NCBI GenBank assembly: GCA_028292145.1
Contig: JAQGMX010000409.1
Location: 1 to 6,748 of the forward strand
DNA length: 6,748 nt
Source of the DNA: Variovorax sp.
Lineage (GTDB): Bacteria > Pseudomonadota > Gammaproteobacteria > Burkholderiales > Burkholderiaceae_C
Direction of reading: 5' to 3'
The translations under genes and the position numbers were made by a program. Below, piece after piece: positions 5,146-6,748 of the stretch (positions are counted from its first letter, which is position 1; the number at the start of each line of letters is the position of its first letter). Under the pieces are notes generated by a model. That model saw only the letters and a program-made list of their open reading frames with translations. It made no database searches and was not told the DNA's origin.

Positions 5146-6258
5146 ATGCGGCGTGCCGCGTCGCTGGCGTTGCGTGCGACATTGCTCGCCGGCGCTGCTG
5201 CGGTGGTTGCCGGTCTTGCCGGGATGCTGTGGTCAGATCCTCGCCGTCCCGTCGAAGTTCAGGGTATCGGCACCCTGCAGAAACCTGACACCGCCATCCC
5301 GCTCGCCGTTCTGGGCGACTCCAACAGCCATTCCTACCAGGACCGCATCTCGTTCCCTCTCGCATCGGGCGAGCGCGGAGGCGTTCTGCGGGCCGGTACG
5401 CTGCAATGGACGGAAGTCCTGGCGCGGCTGCGCGGCGACGAAATCGACCTCGGCCCGTGGGTGGCCTGGGGCCGCTGGGGTCCGGTCGCGGCGGTGCGTG
5501 AAATGGTCGGATTGCGCGGCGACCGCTCACCCCGCAAGGAAGATTTTCTCTACGACTTTGCCAATTCCGGCGCGGTCTGCCGCAACCTGACGACCGGCCC
5601 CTACCGTCAAGCCCAACGGCTGGTTGCGCTGATGGACGAAGACCAGGCCCGCTGGCGTCGCGGCGCGGTGGTGATCCGCATGGGGCTGAACGACTGGGGC
5701 GGACTGATGGAAGCGCAATCGCGCGACCCGGATGTGCCGCAGACTCGCGAAACCATCGCCAAATGCACCGGCTACATCGGCGACGCGATGCGGATGATCC
5801 ATGCCGCCCATCCGGCGACACGGCTGGTGGTGGTCGGCGTAGCCAACGAGTCGGCCGACCCGGCGTACTTCGACCGCTGGCTGTCGAAGTCCGAAACCGA
5901 CAATATCGCCGCTGCGCTTAAGCAGTTCAACGATGCGTTGCGCAAACTGGCCGAAGCCGAGCCGAACACGACCTTCTTCGACGACGACGCATGGGTGCGG
6001 GAAACGTGGGGAAGTCGCGATGCGGAAGGACGGCCGGCCTTCAAGACCGTTGCCATCGGCGATTCGCTGCGGGTGACCAATACGGCCGGCGACGAACCGA
6101 CCAACGCCGTCCTCGGCGATCACCACGCCGGACTGGTCTACAACACGCTCTGGGCGCAATCGCTGGTGAAAGTGCTTCGTGCGGAATCGGGTCTGCCATT
6201 GACACCGATCCGCGATGGGGAAGTCACGCGCTTCGTCGAGACGCTGACGAAGCGTTGA
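5146..6258 (+). CDS. Exported or membrane-anchored SGNH/GDSL hydrolase-like protein
   Basis: The 370-residue protein begins with two arginines and a hydrophobic stretch (about 7-29), read as a Sec signal peptide or signal anchor, so the enzyme should act outside the cytosol. There is no lipobox cysteine. SGNH hydrolase blocks are recognisable. Block I is LAVLGDSNSHSY with nucleophile candidate S59. Block II is FANSGA (138-143). Block III is RMGLNDW (178-184) with oxyanion Asn182. Block V is LGDHHAGLVYNTLWA (323-337), where D325 and H326 or H327 would complete the triad, although the usual spacing is Asp-x-x-His. Such enzymes cleave ester groups on lipids, polysaccharides or small molecules; the substrate here cannot be read. 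The length is above that of simple GDSL esterases because of an insert between blocks I and II (about 65-135). Its ATG follows the tusA stop by a single base (TGA-C-ATG) with no separate ribosome binding site, so translation is probably coupled. It converges with galU. Confidence 0.85.
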   Translation: MRRAASLALRATLLAGAAAVVAGLAGMLWSDPRRPVEVQGIGTLQKPDTAIPLAVLGDSNSHSYQDRISFPLASGERGGVLRAGTLQWTEVLARLRGDEIDLGPWVAWGRWGPVAAVREMVGLRGDRSPRKEDFLYDFANSGAVCRNLTTGPYRQAQRLVALMDEDQARWRRGAVVIRMGLNDWGGLMEAQSRDPDVPQTRETIAKCTGYIGDAMRMIHAAHPATRLVVVGVANESADPAYFDRWLSKSETDNIAAALKQFNDALRKLAEAEPNTTFFDDDAWVRETWGSRDAEGRPAFKTVAIGDSLRVTNTAGDEPTNAVLGDHHAGLVYNTLWAQSLVKVLRAESGLPLTPIRDGEVTRFVETLTKR

Positions 6259-6261
6259 TCA

Positions 6262-6282
6262 GGCGCTGAAGCTCAGAGCGCC
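6262..6282. terminator. Possible weak hairpin between convergent genes
   Basis: GGCGCT and AGCGCC form a 6-bp GC-rich stem around a 9-base loop, four bases after the SGNH gene's stop, and cover the stop codon of galU. It could slow polymerase coming from either side. No T-run follows on either strand, so it is not a standard intrinsic terminator and may be chance. Confidence 0.25.
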
Positions 6283-6748
6283 AGGCTCTTGAGGTATTCG
6301 CGGAACTGGCCGCCGACTTCCGGATGCGCCAGGGCGAGTTCGACGGTAGCTTGCAGGAAACCTTCCTTGCTACCGCAGTCGTAGCGCACGCCCTTGTAGG
6401 AGTAGGCGTAGACCGCTTCCTTCTTCATCAGCGCCGCGATGCCGTCGGTCAGCTGGATTTCGCCGCCCGCGCCCTTGGGCTGGTGGCGGATTTCGGCGAA
6501 CACGCCCGGCGTCAGCACATAGCGACCGGCCACGGCCAGACGCGAAGGCGCGGACTCCGGCGACGGCTTCTCGATCATGCGGTTCACCTTGACCAGGCCA
6601 TCTTCGATGGTGTCGCCGGCAACGATGCCGTAACGCTTGACCTGGTCGAGCGGCACTTCCTGCACGGCCAGCAGCGAGCGGCCGAGTTGCGAGAAGGCGG
6701 CGGTCATTTGTGCAAGCACCGGCAGTCCGTCCTGCGGACCGACCATCA
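6273..6748 (-). CDS. galU: UTP--glucose-1-phosphate uridylyltransferase, C-terminal half
   Basis: The enzyme makes UDP-glucose from UTP and glucose-1-phosphate in the cytosol, supplying LPS, exopolysaccharide and trehalose precursors. About 158 codons are visible, roughly the C-terminal half of a family of about 290-300 residues; the start lies beyond the right edge. Family motifs are LLAVQEVPLDQVKRYGIV, the MIEKP motif whose Lys contacts the sugar phosphate, the LAVAGRYVLTP strand, GAGGEIQLTDGIA, and the C-terminal YDCGSKEGFLQATVE. These match bacterial GalU closely and separate it from the RfbA-type thymidylyltransferases. The frame continues unbroken through the right edge, so the Met at 6746 is internal and not the start. 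It is convergent with the SGNH gene, with 14 bases between their stops. Confidence 0.95.
   Translation of the reverse strand, partial: MVGPQDGLPVLAQMTAAFSQLGRSLLAVQEVPLDQVKRYGIVAGDTIEDGLVKVNRMIEKPSPESAPSRLAVAGRYVLTPGVFAEIRHQPKGAGGEIQLTDGIAALMKKEAVYAYSYKGVRYDCGSKEGFLQATVELALAHPEVGGQFREYLKSLAL

Noticed and set aside
4853..5821. A 322-codon minus-strand frame opposite the end of the NUDIX gene, tusA and the start of the SGNH gene
   Set aside because: It is an Arg/Pro/Ser-rich low-complexity translation overlapping three well-supported genes; it is a shadow.

Overview
The window looks like chromosomal DNA from a GC-rich betaproteobacterium, most likely of the order Burkholderiales. This is judged from the family look of the membrane protein, CysM, TusA and GalU, and from codon use. 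The genus cannot be fixed from the sequence alone. No IS element, CRISPR array, phage gene or rRNA was seen.

Left part (1-3217, all genes on the minus strand). A three-helix membrane protein of the kind often labelled 'PhnA-like' runs off the left edge (1-719). Upstream of it lies a 59-residue, very charged small protein (838-1017). Next is a membrane-anchored diguanylate cyclase with a periplasmic Cache-type sensor, an intact GGEEL active site and an RxxD inhibitory site (1072-2637). After that comes a 157-residue protein of unknown family with an excellent ribosome binding site (2744-3217).

Middle (3218-3435). A tRNA-Leu(CAA) gene with encoded CCA lies on the minus strand (3311-3395), 40 bp from and divergent to cysM. 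A long plus-strand reading frame runs through this tRNA and into cysM. The true cysM start is the ATG at 3436.

Right part (3436-6258, plus strand). Four closely spaced genes probably form one transcription unit: cysM (cysteine synthase B), a zinc-ribbon NUDIX hydrolase, a TusA-family sulfur carrier, and an exported SGNH/GDSL hydrolase-like protein. The gaps are 12, 29 and 1 bases. CysM makes cysteine and TusA passes on sulfur derived from cysteine, so two of the four belong to sulfur metabolism. The roles of the NUDIX and SGNH proteins are open. The unit converges on the C-terminal half of galU (UDP-glucose pyrophosphorylase), which runs off the right edge on the minus strand.

I see no convincing evidence for a wholly new system. 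The items most worth a second look are the orphan protein beside the tRNA gene, the overlooked 59-residue charged protein, the SGNH protein with an unusual last catalytic block, and the compact tRNA/cysM divergent start region.
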